NCBI GenBank assembly: GCA_964020085.1
Contig: OZ026603.1
Location: 32,396,158 to 32,460,157, forward strand
Length of the DNA stretch: 64,000 bases
Origin: Micromussa lordhowensis
Taxonomy: Eukaryota; Cnidaria; Anthozoa; Scleractinia; Lobophylliidae
Direction: 5' to 3'
This document shows, piece by piece, positions 43,579-56,589 of this stretch (position 1 is its first letter; each line of letters starts with the position of its first letter). Under the pieces are notes generated by a model, which had not been told where the DNA came from, did no database searches, and saw only the letters and a program-made list of their open reading frames with translations. Position numbers and translations under genes: made by a program.

Positions 43579-46500
43579 TCAAATTGTCTTTGTGTCATTT
43601 TCGGTGGATTCTGGTAAAGTTTTATTTCTAGCGATTTCTAAATCACTCAGGGTGACCTCTTTTGGTTCCAGTGCCTCATTTGTGCGCCCGTGTTCACGGC
43701 AAATGTCCGTAGCTTGAGTTGGGTTCCAAACGTACTCATCAATTGCGTGCTCTACTTTGTCAGCTCCCAAAAGCTCCTCCTCCACGCTCATGCGCAGTCC
43801 AAAAACCTTATCGACCAATAGCAGCTCTAGAAATGTTGTACATGCAGCCCAGGCTGTCAATACTACAACCATGAGCAGTTGAACCCCAAGGAACCACCAC
43901 GGACCGCCTTTGAGGATTCCAAACTCACTGGCGAACGTAGTCTCCTTCTCAGCAAAGAGGGCGACAGCCAGTAGACCCCAGACTCCTGCCATGCCGTGCG
44001 TAGGCACACAGCCAACAGGGTCATCGATTCGGAGCCTCTCGAGAAGAGCACATCCAGGGCAGGCTATAAGCGCGCCTATTGCACCGATGACGAGGGCTTC
44101 CCAAGGTCGAGAAAGAGCACAAATGGCTGAAAAACAAAATCCCGAGTGTATATAAAAATGATTAAAGTTTAATTGAAAAAGGCAGATGGAATGTTGTGCT
44201 TATAGTTTTTGTCGAATATGTAGCTGTTGATTTATTGCCATATCTACAATAACGGCGTGCGATTACCTGTTATGCCGACGAGCCCACTCAGAATTCCGGT
44301 TACAAAGATTGGAATATTTAACCTCTTTTTGAAGCAAATGTGACTAAAAAGAAAAAAACCAAAGAATTTAAGTTTAAGACTTTTTCTCGGGACAAAATAC
44401 AAAAACGGAGGGTACACAAATAAAATGAGAGTAGTGTTCCAGAGATTACAGATTAGATTGTTTCGTAAATGGGAGAAATTGAATTAAAGGTGAAGAGGCT
44501 AAATAACAGTCATAAATGAGCTAAATAGATTATTTATGACAGGATGACAAACCATTTCGATGGGTTTTCTACATGTATTATAATCGCAGGACACGTATAA
44601 TTTCACTGTCTTTGTTCCTTAAAAACTCCTGAGGTACAATCAAGGGTTTACCCTCATGAAATCACACGGTCTTGTTCTTTGATCCCTTATTTCAATGATA
44701 TGTAATTTATAGTGTTCGAGAGACAGACCGGTTCTGCTCTCAGTCATACGCTTGTCATAATGCCCGTGGGGACTCCCATAAAAATAGCACGGGGTGCTAT
44801 TAGGATTAAAGGGTTTCTGGTCTTCAGCTTCATAAGGTCCACTGAGGGAGCTTTTCCTTTACTTGTTAGAGTATTTATCCAAACGCCGCTTTATAATCGG
44901 CCTAATCGCTGTCCGGCCCGGACAGTGTTGTTTTAGAATTGCTGCCTCTTAGAGGTAAAAAAAAAAATGCAAGCCACGCACATGCACAAAACAGGATCTT
45001 GGAACCTTTATAGGAAACCTCCACTCTTAAAGCAAAAGGATGTTAACTTGTAGAAAATACTGTCTTATGTCAAATTTCGGTTGAAAGCCCAGCGATGAAC
45101 AATCAGTGTCAGCAAAACAGGGTTTACCTATCACCTATATTTGTTTTTAAATTTCCTGCGCGCCGCCATCTTGGATCGCAAAATCCAAAATGGCAGTGCA
45201 CGGAAAATTTAATTCAATTTTTGTTACTCTTGAATATTATTTTCACCTTGTCCAGTAAAATTTGGGATGGTCATTATTTCAAGCATTTCAAAGCCAACTT
45301 GTTGTGAGAGTGGAGGTTCTTTTCAAAAGTTCTGACGAGCACCCTCGTCCTTTTCATGTGGGAGTCTCCTTCGGTCATAATGTTGACTTTAATTTCAATA
45401 GGAGAATAAGTTCGTCAATCTTACACAAGTAATCTTTGAAGTTCAAGTTCTTTTTTTTAAAGAACTATCTTCTTTAATGATCTGTGTTCAAAACTCCCAC
45501 CTACGTCAACTGATGACAACGGACTTCTCCGTCTCGGAAAGGTTAACCACGGGACCCATAAAATCACTGTCAAACTGTCAAAATCTAGGCTGTCGTAATG
45601 CCCTGCGCAGTTCGCACGAAGAGTCAATTATTTGCGGCAGCGCACGAAGCTGTAGCATATTGTCCTTAGAGGCTACATACAAAAAATACGTTTCTTTGCT
45701 AAATTTCACTATCTTTTTCAACGGATGATTTTCCACAATGCAACAACACCAAAAAATTAGTTTCTCTTGACAGTTAAAAAAGGAATATGTGAGTGACATT
45801 ATATTTTGCATTTGTATTGTTTAACAAATAATTTTAGCACAATTGTTTTCCTCTGGCTGACTTACCTGTACACCATTCCCAGAATTCCCCCGCCTATGGA
45901 GCCATTGATAGTTACGACCGCTGACCTAAAAGGCAAGTGGCAGGTGCAAAGTTCACAATTTTATTTGTGATGACGTTTCGAAAATCGTTTCATATAACTG
46001 AGTAAAAAGAATAAAAAAGAAACCGCCCTATTTCGCTTGGGACACGCATTTGTAAAAACTCTGATTCAATGAGTTATAATTCTTGTCGTACTATTAACGT
46101 TCAAAAGGGAACAAATAACAATACAAGGAACAGTACACTTGTCGGACAAGCTTAGCGGAAATTATTCCCCGGTATCCAGGTTTGCTAAATGACTGAGAAA
46201 ATTACTTTTCTGTGATTGGCCGAGAGCAAACAAATCTATCGTTAATTTTTAATTTTACTTCTCAGTGCAAATAACACTGGCGCTTTCGTAATTTTCAAAG
46301 ACATAATAAATGAGAAAAGTAATGTAAAAAGCTCGTGCAATTTGCGAATTAAACTTTTTGTTGTATTTAAAAATTCTTACAAAATATATGAATCTCTAGG
46401 CGACTGAAAGTTTGAGAGAATTTTCAAATATTAAAACCTTAGGCAAAAATGTCTTAAAAGTTTTGCGAAATATGATATTGTTGCATAGACAAGCGAAATT

Positions 46501-47273
46501 AAGTCATACCTGGAGGCAAGTTTCCATTTCTTGCCGCTTATTCCAAACGTACTGCCGCAGTTAAAACCAAGCCAGCCCCACCATAACATGAAGGTACCCA
46601 GCATTACATTTGTAGGAGAAGCCATTTGTTTTGATGGAGAATTTTCATCAAACCTTCCTATCCGGGGTTTCAACATTAAAGTCGCCACCAGGCCACTCAC
46701 TCCACCAACTAAATGCACAGCACCAGATCCGGCAACATCAACGGCGCCCATTTTCCGAAGCCAGCCACTATCGTCCCAAACCCAAAATGCAGGAATACAG
46801 TATGTCAGAGTGTTTAAGAATGAGTAAAGTGTGTACGCTTTTAAGTTTGTTCTTTCCGCCATCGCGCCAGAAACAATGGTGGTCGCAGTCGTGGCGAAGG
46901 AGAGTTGAAAAAAGTACTTTGAAAACACCTGCCCCATTTCGCTGTCATCAGCGTCCGTCAAAAAATATCCATGGCCGCAGAAAGAATTTCTTTGCTCGCC
47001 TTTCCCGAAACTGAGTGCGAATCCGAAAAGCCAATACGACAAACCACCGTAGACCACATCCACCGCGTTCTTGACCATGATGTTTGCTTCATTTTTTCTG
47101 GAGACCATTCCTGCTTCGAGGAGGCCGAATCCCGACTGCATTGTGAAAATGATGAAAGCACTTGTCAAAATCCACGTAGCGTCATCTGACAATATTTCTC
47201 CATCAAAATGGACTTCGTTTGAAACCTCCTTTGTTGGTGTTATCGGTGAGTTTAGTGTTAAGTTTGTTTTCAT
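43579..47273 (-). CDS. AMT1: Ammonium transporter (AMT/Rh superfamily, AMT type), four exons, complete
   Basis: Exons, 5' to 3': 47273-46510, 45925-45866, 44343-44267, 44126-43579, all GT-AG and in frame, 482 aa. The family core is clear: WILTSAFIIFTMQSGFGLLE AGMVSRKNE, FQLSFATTATTIVSGAMAER, WVWDDSGWL, then DVAGSGAVHLVGG with the first pore histidine (His187). Later come SWNGS-like INGSIGGGILGMVY, and PTHGMAGVWG with the second pore histidine (His344). The Phe gate region (FFQLSF) and the conserved Asp179 are present, so transport should be intact. These proteins carry ammonium across the plasma membrane through about 11 membrane helices. In corals they can feed ammonium to or from the symbionts, but nothing in the sequence shows that for this gene. 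The N-terminus has a glycosylation sequon (NLT). The cytoplasmic tail after about residue 400 is Glu-rich and less conserved. Confidence 0.94.
44766..44940. repeat. Fragment of a GGGGACTCCCATA-type MITE in an AMT intron
   Basis: CGTGGGGACTCCCATAAAAA, the region around GGATTAAAGGGTTTCTGGTC, and CTTCATAAGGTCCA resemble the left half of the element at 62652-62940. The right end is lost or replaced. Confidence 0.5.
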
Positions 47274-50200
47274 CCTGCTCGTTTACTTGGCCTGATCTCA
47301 GGGCAAAGAAACGGAAGAATTCTGTAATTGGATTCACCGCCTGTCTATATTTGATCTAAATACCACTTTTCTTCCTTCATCCGCCCCGGATTTCCTGAGG
47401 TAAAATATAATAAATATAACAAGCAGCTAACAAAAAGATTTCAAGCCGCTGATAAAATGAAAATATTAACTCAATTTGAATTTCTTTGAATTTGAATAAA
47501 AAAATGGATAGGTCCGCAGTACGTACAGAGCATGACGGAATGTCGTAGCTCACTAAAGACATAGAATGATGGGCAAAGTTATCGCGCTATACTAGGCAGT
47601 AAATTTATTTTAAGTACGTAGCACTATGCTGATACATGACACCAAAATTAATATACTAAGGCCTCGTACATTGAAGATTTCAATTTGCATATGAAAATCG
47701 CGCCAACTGTATTAATTGATTGCCTGTTGTTCAACACGTCACTGGAAGTTTTAAAACAACGTAAGGAAGCGGGCATTGTACAGGTCAACGAACCAGATTA
47801 TTAAACGTATTTTTCATACGTTTTCGTTAACTATAATACACGATGTCGGTTCATCAGTACTTTATGTTCTGTATTCTTGATATTCTTGATGCTACCAAAT
47901 GTCGCCTTAAAAGATGATTTATTGTAACATGGAATATGATTGTAATGGCACAAACTTGAAGAAAACACTCAGCGGCATGTAAGATCCATTTTTCAGACAA
48001 TCTGTGCTTCGATTTCTTTTCTGGTCTTATTTTGTAACGACTTTTTAAGTAATTTGAAAGTTACTTTCACAGCTTCTCTTGCTTTGTCTTTTCGCGCATA
48101 TAATCTTAATTATTTCATTAAAGATGGTTGCCCATAGCCGTCAAATTGTCGTAAAACAACTGAAAAACGTTGGCATACTCGAATTTTATTTTTCCTTAAG
48201 CCTCGAATTGTCCTTTGAAGTTTTCGCTTCTTAAGTTCATCGAGTACATTCGTAACACAGCGAAAGAAGTTAAAATTTTTTTCGGAACGCACAATTATGA
48301 TTCAAAACTTTCACAATGTTTTTGTGAAAGTAAACATTAATTGTCACAGTTTCAATCACAATTATGTACACTCAGTAAACCTTTGCAATAACTAGGGCAG
48401 ATTGATTTGTACTGACGAACAAATAGACAACACTTCTGAATTATTTCTCATCTTCGAGGTGTTAACTGTTAACTTCTGTACTGTCAGTGTACAATGAGTT
48501 TCAATGAGTAACAGCAAGGATGTAAAACTAATAAAAGCAAGTTTTCTTCTCTTTGCGGTATTGCAGTTAACGATGTAATGTTTCGTCGCCTCGTCTTCTC
48601 ATCATTTGCTTTTAATGATCGACTTCTCAAGAAAGACCATTTTCATTAAGGTCTGTAGAATTCATTACAATTTCTGGTACAAGTACACTGTAAATAATAA
48701 TACTAGCGGCGGTGTTGTTTGATCCTTTCAATTGCTTTTTAGAGAAAGAGAGATTTTTAACACTATGTTAACAACATGACGCCTGCTAACCTGTCAATGG
48801 TAAGTTTTAATCGTTCTCGCTTGGTGTTACTTGGACAGTTAGGTACCGTAGGCAATTAATATTTTTTTTAATCATGTGCGAGTTGTTAGCTGTCGTTCAG
48901 TTTCAGTTGTCGGGGAATCCTTTAATTTAGGTCCCGTTTGCACTACGCTGGAAGAATTTGAAAATGGAGGTTTCACTCTGAAAACACATCAAATGTTTTC
49001 CGTCGTTCGGAAGAATTTAAAAACGCAACAATCACCGGTCATTTTGGATTTGTGAGGAAACTCTCGGTAAGGAAATTCCTCCGTTTTAAAGGGCGTTTTC
49101 GAAAAGCTCCGTTTTATTGCACACAATTTCGCGTGCAGTTAAAACAATAGCGTCTCGAACGCAAACGAAGGGAAGTTGTTTTTTCAAAATTGCTGCCTTG
49201 GCACGCAGTTTTTCTGGGAAAACATTTGCTGCGGAAGAAAAACGTTTCGAAAAACGTTTCCGAAAATATCAAACACATCCTTTTTCCGCAGGAAGCATTA
49301 CATGCACGCACCAAACGTGGAAACATAAAGGGGACAATTTTTCCGCAGACAAATGGACAATTTAATTGATTTGCCGTAAACGAACATATTGTGGCTTATC
49401 TGTAGTCTTGCAATTATCAATTGCAATTCTTGTAAAATCGAGAATAACTTTCGGTCGAGATAAAAGGGTTGAGAAATCAAGGAAGACTCGGTTGACATAG
49501 GGCGAAATATTTCTAATTCTGGAATCATTATGGAGTGAGAACTTTTTAGTTCATGTCCAACCGTTTAACAACGTCTTTCTTGGCTAATTTCAGAAGCAAA
49601 CTCACACGGGTTCTAACGGCTTCCGTTTTGCTTCAAGCTTCATATCACGAAGAAACGGGGATAATATCGAGTGTCACAATGTTTCCGCGACAGGTTACTT
49701 CGTTTGCGGGGTCTTCAAGACTGATTGGTTTCCTTAATTTATTGCGAGGTTTCTCATTAGAGATAAATGGTCAATTTAATTGCTTTGCCGTAAACGAACA
49801 TTTGTGGCTTTCTGTTTAGTTGTTGAATGATCTTAATCCAATAAAACCGAGTATGGCCAAATTTCCGTAAGACAAGATAAATAAATCACTGGAAACTGGG
49901 CTTAATAACACGTTGTTGTCACCTTGAGACCAAACAGCACGCAAAGACCAAACCGTTTCTGTGTCTTTGAAGATATCTACCTTTCTAGTGAGTGAAATAT
50001 TTTAATATGTTCCTAATGGTGGCCGGATGAAGTAAACACATTTTTTAAATATTCTAGGTTTTACTTTCTCCCTTTTATTTTTTTTTGCTCCCGCGAAATG
50101 AGTAATAAATGGTTCATAGAAAATTATTATATTTACATGTATCACAAACCATTAACAACCATTATTCTTTCCTAGTAATGGTGACCTATATCATCTTTAT

Positions 50201-52890
50201 TCCGACTACATTTTGAAATATCACGTCGCAATGTTCCCATTGAAACTGTTTCCATTCCAATTTTAATTTCAAGTAACTCAGTGCCATTAGTTTCGGATTA
50301 AAATTGTTTTTAGGTTTAGCCTATCATTCTAATTACAATTTTTAACAAGTTTGCCCCGTCACTACAGGATGCACTTTCATGTTGCTATTTCAGTGCGATA
50401 CGATTTAGCAGACCTTTCCTCTGCTGCAACAATTAAGTGTTCTTTTTTCCCTCGGGACAATTTTCCTATGGCTAAATATTAGAAGACGAGGTAAACAGCT
50501 GCAAATAGCACTTCTTACATTCTTCCTTCCTAATAATGATTCATATGGAAATGAACTGAAACGTTTCGTTTGTAATGTTCTTCTTTAGCTCACGCTAATT
50601 TTTCACTCGGGCAGACAGATAACATCAGATATTTAGCATCTATTCGTTAATCTATCCTTTTGAATTTCGAAAAACGACAGCTAGCATCATACACAGCTCA
50701 AGTACAGTTTAGTAAGGTTGAGAAGCGACTCTCCACATTCAGCACGTTACTGTGAAAACATCACAAAAATTAAAAAAAAAGAATTTTGGTTGAATGATGT
50801 ATAATAGAGGAATTCATTTACCTGTAAATTTGGAAACTAGCGAAGATTTCCTCCTAAAATGGAAAAAATAAGACCGGACAATATGTTTGTATCTCGGGTG
50901 CTAAGTAACAGGTAGAAACACGCCGATAATCTTCGCTCAGGCAGGCTTATTTTTTAAATTTTTATTCAAATCAGCTTTCTAGATAGTTCTGGAAGGAAAT
51001 TACCCGAAGTTTAAGTGTAAACAAAAACAACGTTTGTTTTTTCAGTACAAAATCTTCTCAATAGAAACTTTGTATTTTGCAATTTACACTTGTCAAAGGA
51101 AGCGGGTTTTTCTTGAAAATATTTGATTCGAACAAGTTGAGCCCAACTTCTACAACATAATTGTTGATGTAAGGACTTGGAATATATAAAATGAATTGTT
51201 TTTTTCTCTCTCCGTGAAAACTGACATTTTTTCGGTGTTGATTGTTCAATATGAATGCCCTCGTGGTTTGTTTAGTTTCATCGAGTCATCGGCTAACTTC
51301 AAATTGGTCGCCGTGCCAGCGGCCTTTTACGATACAAAGACAGTTTCAAAGGAGAAGAAACAGAGAATTTGAAAGCTATCGACGGGTCATCTTCAACTGT
51401 CAACAGCCGCGGAAACCAAGAAAAAAGTAAATTAATTAAGTTGCATACTGTTATCTCGATTCGCACTGAGATTGTAGACAGCGAAAAAAAAAAATTTATG
51501 TTGGAAACTTCTCTCAAAAAAAGACCGCTTGGGGAATTAAACGGGGTGGTAAAATATCTGGAAATCATTTTAAATAAAGTTGTTTGTTAAAACCGACGCA
51601 TTACCGAAAATTGCACCATCATTTGTGGTCCTTAATGAATGCAAAAAAGAAGCAAAATGAGCCGGGTAGCAGCTGGCAACAGAAGCTGCGAAAAATTTTG
51701 AATATCGTCTATATAGCTCCCGTGAAAGCCCCATGGGTTTTAATTTCCGACTCGTTACCTAAGACGGAGAGCGACTTTGTTAAGACTTTGACAGATCTAT
51801 CGTTTATTTTTACTTTTCACTCCAGAATTTCTACGATTGTACTTAAAACCGGCTGAGTTCAAGAATTAAAACACTTGAAAACGCCGACATAAGATAAAAA
51901 CATATCTGTCACTAAAAAAACGTACGTATGTTAATGTTACTAAAAAAATATGCTTAAAATATTGACCTAAGTGAACATACCGTATGCTTTGATATTACGT
52001 TGCCACCTGAACAGACGTTTGGAAATGCCGCGAATGCCCTGAGCGCAGAAGTCCCTACATTGTCTAACGTGTTCACTTAAATACGTCTGTGCGCAGGCTG
52101 ATAACGAATCAGATGTGGTCCTGCTGTGACTCACGCGTCTCTGTGACGTAATCAAAGGTAACAGATTCAACAACGCAAGATAACAGGTTCCCTATTATGG
52201 CACCCGTCGGTAAGCACGGAATTGGTTCTTTTAGCTATTGCAGGTCATATTCAATAATTAATCCAGTGCGAACTTATCACGGTTTTGGAGGCCATCTGGC
52301 ATTTTTTTTTCTGCGTACACGCGAAAAAAATTCATAGACAATAATAATAATAACTTAATTCAACGAGGGAAAACACTTAACAGATAGATAATTGAAAACT
52401 CGACTGGATGCTTTTCTCGCACAGCTACATGCCTCAATCCAGTTTGCCTAGTTTCTTAATTAAATGTTTTGATCTCTAGGGGTGCTTATAAATCGGAATA
52501 CCGAATCCTGAGCAGAATAACATTCTGAGTCATTCTGACTGTCTTCGTCATCGATGGTGTGACGAGAGAGGAAGAGAGTTCGAGCGACCTGATGCAGGCT
52601 CGCTGTAACATCACTCACTCTGTGCTGAAAACGTTAAAACCCACGTTAATAGGGCTTACCATTCGGGTTTAACAGCAGCTTCACAAAAGCATAAAAAATT
52701 ATAAAGGCAACATATGTTGAGCATATAAGAAGACATGAAGAAACTGACACCACCCCTCCCCCCTTTTGTCGCGAAGTATTGTGGGAAAATAAGGTTCGTT
52801 TTGTTCCGCCATATTGCTTTGTACGTTTGTATCTTATGCGTAAGGCTTCGTCTTCTCCCTTCCGCGGCCTGTAACACATACATTAATCAT
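47274..52890. other. 5.6-kb stretch without a recognised gene
   Basis: Upstream of AMT. AT-rich, short unrelated open frames only, none with domain or splice support. 49110-49820 has two sub-regions with related TCAATTTAATTG.TTTGCCGTAA phrases (49360 and 49770), hinting at a diverged repeat. The AMT promoter must lie in the first few hundred bases above 47273, but no specific element can be called. Confidence 0.5.
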
Positions 52891-52952
52891 GGCAAATCGG
52901 GTTATCGATCACGGTACTTCCCACATGCTAAGACGGTGCTCTACCCCCTGTC
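52890..52952 (-). pseudogene. tRNA-Ala(AGC) pseudogene
   Basis: The minus-strand sequence resembles the Ala gene at 53671-53742 around the B box (ACCGTGATCGATAACCCG) and the anticodon arm (anticodon AGC). It has mismatches in the T stem and no acceptor pairing. Confidence 0.65.
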
Positions 52953-53263
52953 ACGAAATTTTGCGTGCGCTTCGTAAACATTTTGTCACTGAGCATGAAT
53001 TAACGTATGTTTAATTTTTCCACAAACGTAAAAAAACACGAGGATATATGTCAGTTTAGATAACATAGCCATTCTTATGATTCCGGCCTGCTCTCAGAAT
53101 TTTGAATTTAAATTAAAAATCTAAATTTTTAGGGTGTAATCAAATTCGACACAGATTATTTACCTGCTGAACAAAAAAGAGACCAGTTGACATCGTCATC
53201 AAACCATATTTCTTTACTGGAAATATATATTTTCCCTGAGACGTGTTTTAAGCAAAAGGAATG

Positions 53264-53334
53264 CTCCGTGATCGACGGTCAAACTCATGACCTCGGCGTT
53301 ATCAGCACCACGCCGCTATACTGAGCTAACAGAC
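53264..53334 (-). pseudogene. tRNA-Ile(GAT) pseudogene
   Basis: Minus strand: GGTCTGTTAGCTCAGTATAG, then GGTGCTGATAACGCC, which is a clear copy of the Ile gene at 54013-54084. The acceptor 3' strand does not pair, and the T arm is altered (GAGTTTGACCG). Confidence 0.7.
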
Positions 53335-53670
53335 CAGACACGGGGAGGGGTAGTATTAAAATAACTATCAGTATGATCTGTCTCGCGTCCTGGGAGTTAC
53401 TGGTTAAGATAAGTGAGGTGGGGCAGGGAGATACTGGGTTGATGTCACAGTGACGGAGATCATAATTTTCTAGCAAGCTCGTAAGCAGTGCGAAAAAATT
53501 ATTGTTGAAAAATAGTTAAAATTAAATTATATTTCCAGTTAAATGAAACTGAAACTGAAAAAACAAGGTTGGAACTAAACTTCAGAGACAAAACAGATGA
53601 ATTAAGAAAAATAAAAACATCTTAATAGACTTGATGTATATTTTGAGCAGCTAAAAAGTACAGTACTTTT

Positions 53671-53742
53671 GGAGAATCCGGGTATCGATCCCGGTACTTC
53701 CCGCATGCAAAGCGGGCGCTCTACCATTTGAGCTAATTCCCC
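53671..53742 (-). tRNA. tRNA-Ala(TGC)
   Basis: The minus strand folds fully: acceptor GGGGAAT with ATTCTCC, giving the G3:U70 pair that marks tRNA-Ala, and discriminator A. The D arm (TAGCTCAAATGG) contains the A box. The anticodon arm CCCGC-TTTGCAT-GCGGG has anticodon TGC. The T arm has the intact B box GGGATCGATACCC. It looks functional and pairs with the adjacent Ile gene in a repeated Ala-Ile unit. Confidence 0.93.
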
Positions 53743-54012
53743 GGAACACGTTTGCCATCGGAAAATTGAAACTCTAGTTGGTGTAAGTGAATGGATTTAA
53801 AGTAGTTCAATTTTCTGTGTCAAAGAGACAATACAGACTCAAAAAAAGATGAGAATTGTAAGCTAGTTCAGAAAGGTTAGCCTTCGTTATAATTCAGGTA
53901 ATGCTCTCAGGGTTGTCCTTAGGAGAGGTTGCTGAACAAAAAAGACACGAACATCAGCTTTAAATGTTTTTTGAATGCAGGCATCATAAGAAATCAAAAA
54001 TGAATTTTTCCT

Positions 54013-54084
54013 GGTCCGTGCGAGGGTCGAACTCACGACCTTGGCGTTATCAGCACCACGCTCTGCCGACTGAGCTAACGGACC
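54013..54084 (-). tRNA. tRNA-Ile(GAT)
   Basis: The minus strand folds fully: GGTCCGT pairs with ACGGACC, with discriminator A. The A box is TAGCTCAGTCGG, the anticodon loop CTGATAA (anticodon GAT), and the B box GAGTTCGACCC. All stems are intact. Nuclear isoleucine tRNAs in eukaryotes normally carry AAT (read as inosine), so GAT is unusual. Confidence 0.9.
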
Positions 54085-54652
54085 AATTGCTGTAACTTAA
54101 CTGTTAAAAAAAAGGCAGAATAGTTTGTAGTCTACTGCAGGATTTAAAATGCTACCGTCTGATTTGGCAAAGAATAAGCGAAAATTCATATCACCTGAGT
54201 CATTTGAATAGTTTTTATTCCGCTATTATACATTAGTAATAACTTAACTTAAGATTTTTTCTTGTAATGGTTCGTAAGATTTAGAGAGTTCCATAATTTA
54301 TATGGTATCTAGTAGATTATCATTTGCTGTGATGGGTCAATTCCTTTAACAAGAAAAGAAATAGACAACACTGACACAAAAGAAGACAATTTTAAGCTAA
54401 TTCGGCAGGGTAATCAGATCCGTTATATATTGGGGAACCACCTTGAACATTTGTTTCGAGAAGAGAAGAGCAGCAATAGAGTGCTTTTTGCAGAAAAGGT
54501 TAAAACAAGTACCAGGCTTTCTATGTAGGCTCCCCAAAAATGTAAAACGACGAAGGATAACTAAAGCACAAATGACCGAAAAAAAAAAAGAAAAAAAACA
54601 TTTTTCACTGATAGCACGAGAAAATGAGAAAAAGAACAAGAAGGTATCATTG

Positions 54653-54696
54653 GAGAATCCGGGCATCGATCCCGGTACCTCCAGCATGCTAAGGAA
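54653..54696 (-). pseudogene. tRNA-Ala 3' half (truncated)
   Basis: Only the acceptor 3' strand, T arm and part of the anticodon arm of an Ala(AGC)-type gene remain (plus strand TGGAGAATCCGGGCATCGAT). The D arm and acceptor 5' strand are gone. Confidence 0.7.
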
Positions 54697-54944
54697 TTGC
54701 CTTCAATTGTTTAGTTGTTTGTTTTTACCGCTCTGAGTTCACGACATTGTTTGGTTTCTTAAAGAAACTTTTACCCTTAAAAATAAACGCAAGCTTCCTA
54801 AGAGAACTCTAAAATGGAGACTTTGTCTGCATCGTCTCCCTTTTTATCGGTACCCAACTCTAGAAGCAAAAAAGGGAAGTCTTTGCCGCAACATCTTAAT
54901 TGATATCTAATAGGATTGATATCTAATAGGATCTACTTTGTATA

Positions 54945-55760
54945 TTATCGAGCTATATGTCAAATGAAAAGGTCTTCGTGCTATTGATATTTCAGCTAGA
55001 AACTGTTTGTTACCGCATTAGTTATCACCAGTGTTTCCTGGGCAGAGCTGCCATATCGGTCACCGTGGTTTACCTGTAAAACAGAACAAAGGTTTTGCAA
55101 CTCTATTGACCAATCAGAGCGCGCGTAGTATCACAGTTATTTATAAAAGAGTTAAGATGTCAAAAATAATCCAAATTGTTTATGAACCACTCAACTTGGA
55201 AAAAGGGTCGTCTGTAAACATTGGCTATTTCGATGCCACCGAATTGAGTTGTCAATCTTTAGGTCATACATCATTCATATGTCGAGCAATAGAGGCGAAA
55301 GATACCTTCAACATACATATCTTCAACTTGGAAAATAGTATTTTCCAAATAAGCGATTTCTGATAACGTTGTCTTACCATGAGTAAAATATAATCTCTGG
55401 CGCAGTTGCAGTTCTCTGGTAAAAGATTGGTTATCACGATCATTTTAATTATTACCTAAAAAGTGCAATCAGGGCCTGTCCGGGAGTCGAACCCGGGACC
55501 TCTCGCACCCAAAGCGAGAATCATGCCACTAGACCAACAGGCCGGACGCATGATGAAATGTTTAGACAACTGTTTAAATCTTCTACTCCTTGACTCAGCT
55601 GGTGTTGTAGCTGTTCTGTGTTGTCTTGCAGTTACCAGTCTAACTCCGCAAATTAACGGAGTTTTCCACGTCACTTCAATAAAACAATTCTGACTCCGCA
55701 CCAACATGAGACATTCAATGTGAATAGTTTATGAAGGATGCGTAAGTTAATCATCTGATG
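54945..55760. repeat. tRNA-Pro tandem unit 1
   Basis: A unit beginning GAGCTATATGTCAAATGAAA and carrying CAGAACAAAGGTTTTGCAAC, GACCAATCAGAGCGCGCGTA and GATAACGTTGTCTTACC before the tRNA-Pro, then ACTCCGCAAATTAACGGAGT after it. The same order recurs at 57576-58850, and in part near 61660-61860 and 63550-64000. Confidence 0.75.
55473..55543 (-). tRNA. tRNA-Pro(TGG), copy 1
   Basis: Minus strand: acceptor GGCCTGT pairs with ACAGGCC, discriminator C as in animal tRNA-Pro. The anticodon loop TTTGGGT gives anticodon TGG, and the B box GGGTTCGACTCC is intact. All stems pair. Confidence 0.94.
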
Positions 55761-56149
55761 CAGATGTATTCCATCTAATAGAATAATCTGTATCCTTGCA
55801 AATTACAGCTAATGATTCTAACAGGTAGAACCTGTGCTACGCCGGATACGAAAAGCCTCTAAATAATCACCTTTTTGATGTGGCCAAAACAACAACATCT
55901 TTTATTTAAACACGGTGGGTTTTAAAGCTAGTATAGCTTATGGGGCCGTGCAAAAAATGTTAATAGGATAATAACACATTAACAAATGCCAAACAAAAGA
56001 TTATGAATAAACTCAATAAAAGACGAAATCAGTGTCAATTTGGGGACCCGTTTGCGGTGACTCTTCACTAAAGTTCGAATTTCTGGGAGCGGGAGACTTT
56101 TTTGCCCTTTTAGTATAATCTCTGGCGCTGACAGAGATGATATAGAGTT

Positions 56150-56460
56150 TTTATTATATTTAAGCAATAGAGCACTTTTTCCGTGTTTATATAGCCTCAT
56201 CTAAACACGAGGAGGGCTGGGAGAATTCGAGACAGTTATGCAGTTTGCAAAACTTTCGAGAATTCTCCCAACCCTCCGAGTGTTTAGATGAGGCTATATA
56301 AACACGGAAAAAGTGCTCTATCGCTTTTATAAAATAATTCTCAAAAATACGCGCGCATCTGAAACGTCACAACCGTGTTTATACACTCTCATCTAAACAC
56401 ACCTATCGACCAATGAGAGCGCGCGTGGTGGCTCAGTTATTTTATAAAATAAGTTATAAA
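56150..56460. mobile_element. Palindromic repeat, copy B (partner of 28.07 kb)
   Basis: Same blocks as 28067-28340 in the opposite orientation: TATAGCCTCATCTAAACACG, a GGGAGAATTC core, then AACACGGAAAAAGTGCTCTA, and the outer GAGCGCGCGTGGTGGCTCAG. Confidence 0.72.
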
Positions 56461-56589
56461 AGATCATAAAACGTTGTACGCTAACACGATGTTGATGACG
56501 GAGGTAACATTTAGACTCTTTCCGTTGGATTAAATGTTCCAAGCAGGATGGAGTTGTGCGATTATAAATTTTATAAATTAAGGTGGATA

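Noticed and set aside
43349..43582. 77-aa frame downstream of AMT
   Set aside because: It lies entirely within the pogo-like MITE and only translates its inverted repeats.
55463..55707. Open frames overlapping the tRNA-Pro genes
   Set aside because: They are tRNA gene shadows in both strands and lack independent support.
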